A DNA stretch of 5,703 nt from Bizionia sp. (lineage in GTDB: Bacteria > Bacteroidota > Bacteroidia > Flavobacteriales > Flavobacteriaceae): NCBI GenBank assembly GCA_018067115.1, contig JAGPVI010000347.1, positions 1 to 5,703 of the forward strand, written 5' to 3'. A model generated the notes under the pieces. It was not told the DNA's origin. It saw only the letters and a program-made list of their open reading frames with translations, and made no database searches. The stretch's first letter is position 1, and each line of letters starts with the position of its first letter. Position numbers and translations under genes: made by a program. Of the stretch, positions 5,506 to 5,703 are shown piece after piece.

Positions 5506-5703
5506 ATGGCAATAAAAGAAATTAATACAGATGCACTTATAACCGCTATCATTGGTGGAATTGAAGATGTAAAGGGTAGCGAAATAAATATTCTAGATTT
5601 AAGAGAAATAGAAAACACAGTATGCGATTATTTTATTGTTTGTGAAGGAAACTCTAACACCCAAGTAAACGCAATAGTAAGTTCTGTTCAGAAAAAGGTA
5701 AGT
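5506..5703 (+). CDS. rsfS: Ribosome silencing factor RsfS (Iojap/YbeB family), N-terminal part
   Basis: The window ends after 66 codons with the frame open; the family is about 110-125 residues long, so roughly half is present. The core INILDLREIENTVCDYFIVCEG (27-48) followed by NSNTQVNAI (49-57) is the RsfS signature (hydrophobic-LDLRE, then DYFIVC-G-S-TQV-AI). RsfS binds uL14 on the large ribosomal subunit and blocks joining with the small subunit, lowering translation when nutrients are short. The ATG at 5506 is the first start after the -7 box and gives the usual N-terminus. It is divergent from birA. In flavobacteria I would expect an ftsH-type protease gene next, outside the window. The part seen shows no damage. 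Confidence 0.95.
   Translation, partial: MAIKEINTDALITAIIGGIEDVKGSEINILDLREIENTVCDYFIVCEGNSNTQVNAIVSSVQKKVS

Overview
The window looks like an ordinary chromosomal stretch from a member of the Bacteroidota, most likely Flavobacteriaceae. The DNA is AT-rich. No start codon has a convincing Shine-Dalgarno sequence. Several intergenic regions carry the Bacteroidota-type -7 box TAnnTTTG. The gene neighbourhood (Nudix hydrolase, pyrE, SRPBCC protein, biotin ligase, rsfS) is one I associate from memory with flavobacteria. I see no phage, plasmid, CRISPR, transposase, rRNA or tRNA sequence.

Layout. Positions 1-196 (minus) are the first 65 codons of a SulP-family anion transporter that runs off the left edge. 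Positions 197-395 are a divergent intergenic region. It has a good promoter for the transporter, a weaker candidate promoter for the next gene, and a GC-rich, hairpin-forming segment (285-370) that resembles a dispersed flavobacterial intergenic repeat. Positions 396-2141 (plus) encode a secreted M14-type zinc carboxypeptidase lipoprotein. It converges on a two-gene minus-strand group: an unrecognised protein with two membrane segments (2163-2846), and upstream of it a Nudix hydrolase (2887-3468).

The Nudix gene is divergent from pyrE (3600-4244), which begins almost directly after a -7 box and may be leaderless. A small SRPBCC-fold protein gene (4276-4671) follows pyrE after 31 bases and is probably cotranscribed with it. 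It ends tail to tail with the biotin-protein ligase gene birA (4668-5399, minus), and the two stop codons share one TTAA. birA is divergent from rsfS (5506 to beyond the right edge). The 106-base gap between them holds a perfect 8-bp inverted repeat and a -7 box for rsfS.

Functionally this is mostly housekeeping: pyrimidine synthesis (PyrE), biotinylation of carboxylases (BirA), ribosome silencing (RsfS) and Nudix hydrolysis of an unknown nucleotide-type substrate, beside envelope functions (SulP transport and the carboxypeptidase lipoprotein). The genes do not form an obvious single pathway, and I found no convincing undescribed system. The items most worth a second look are the intergenic repeat, the birA/rsfS palindrome, the unknown membrane protein, the shared stop codons and the uncharacterised C-terminal half of the carboxypeptidase.
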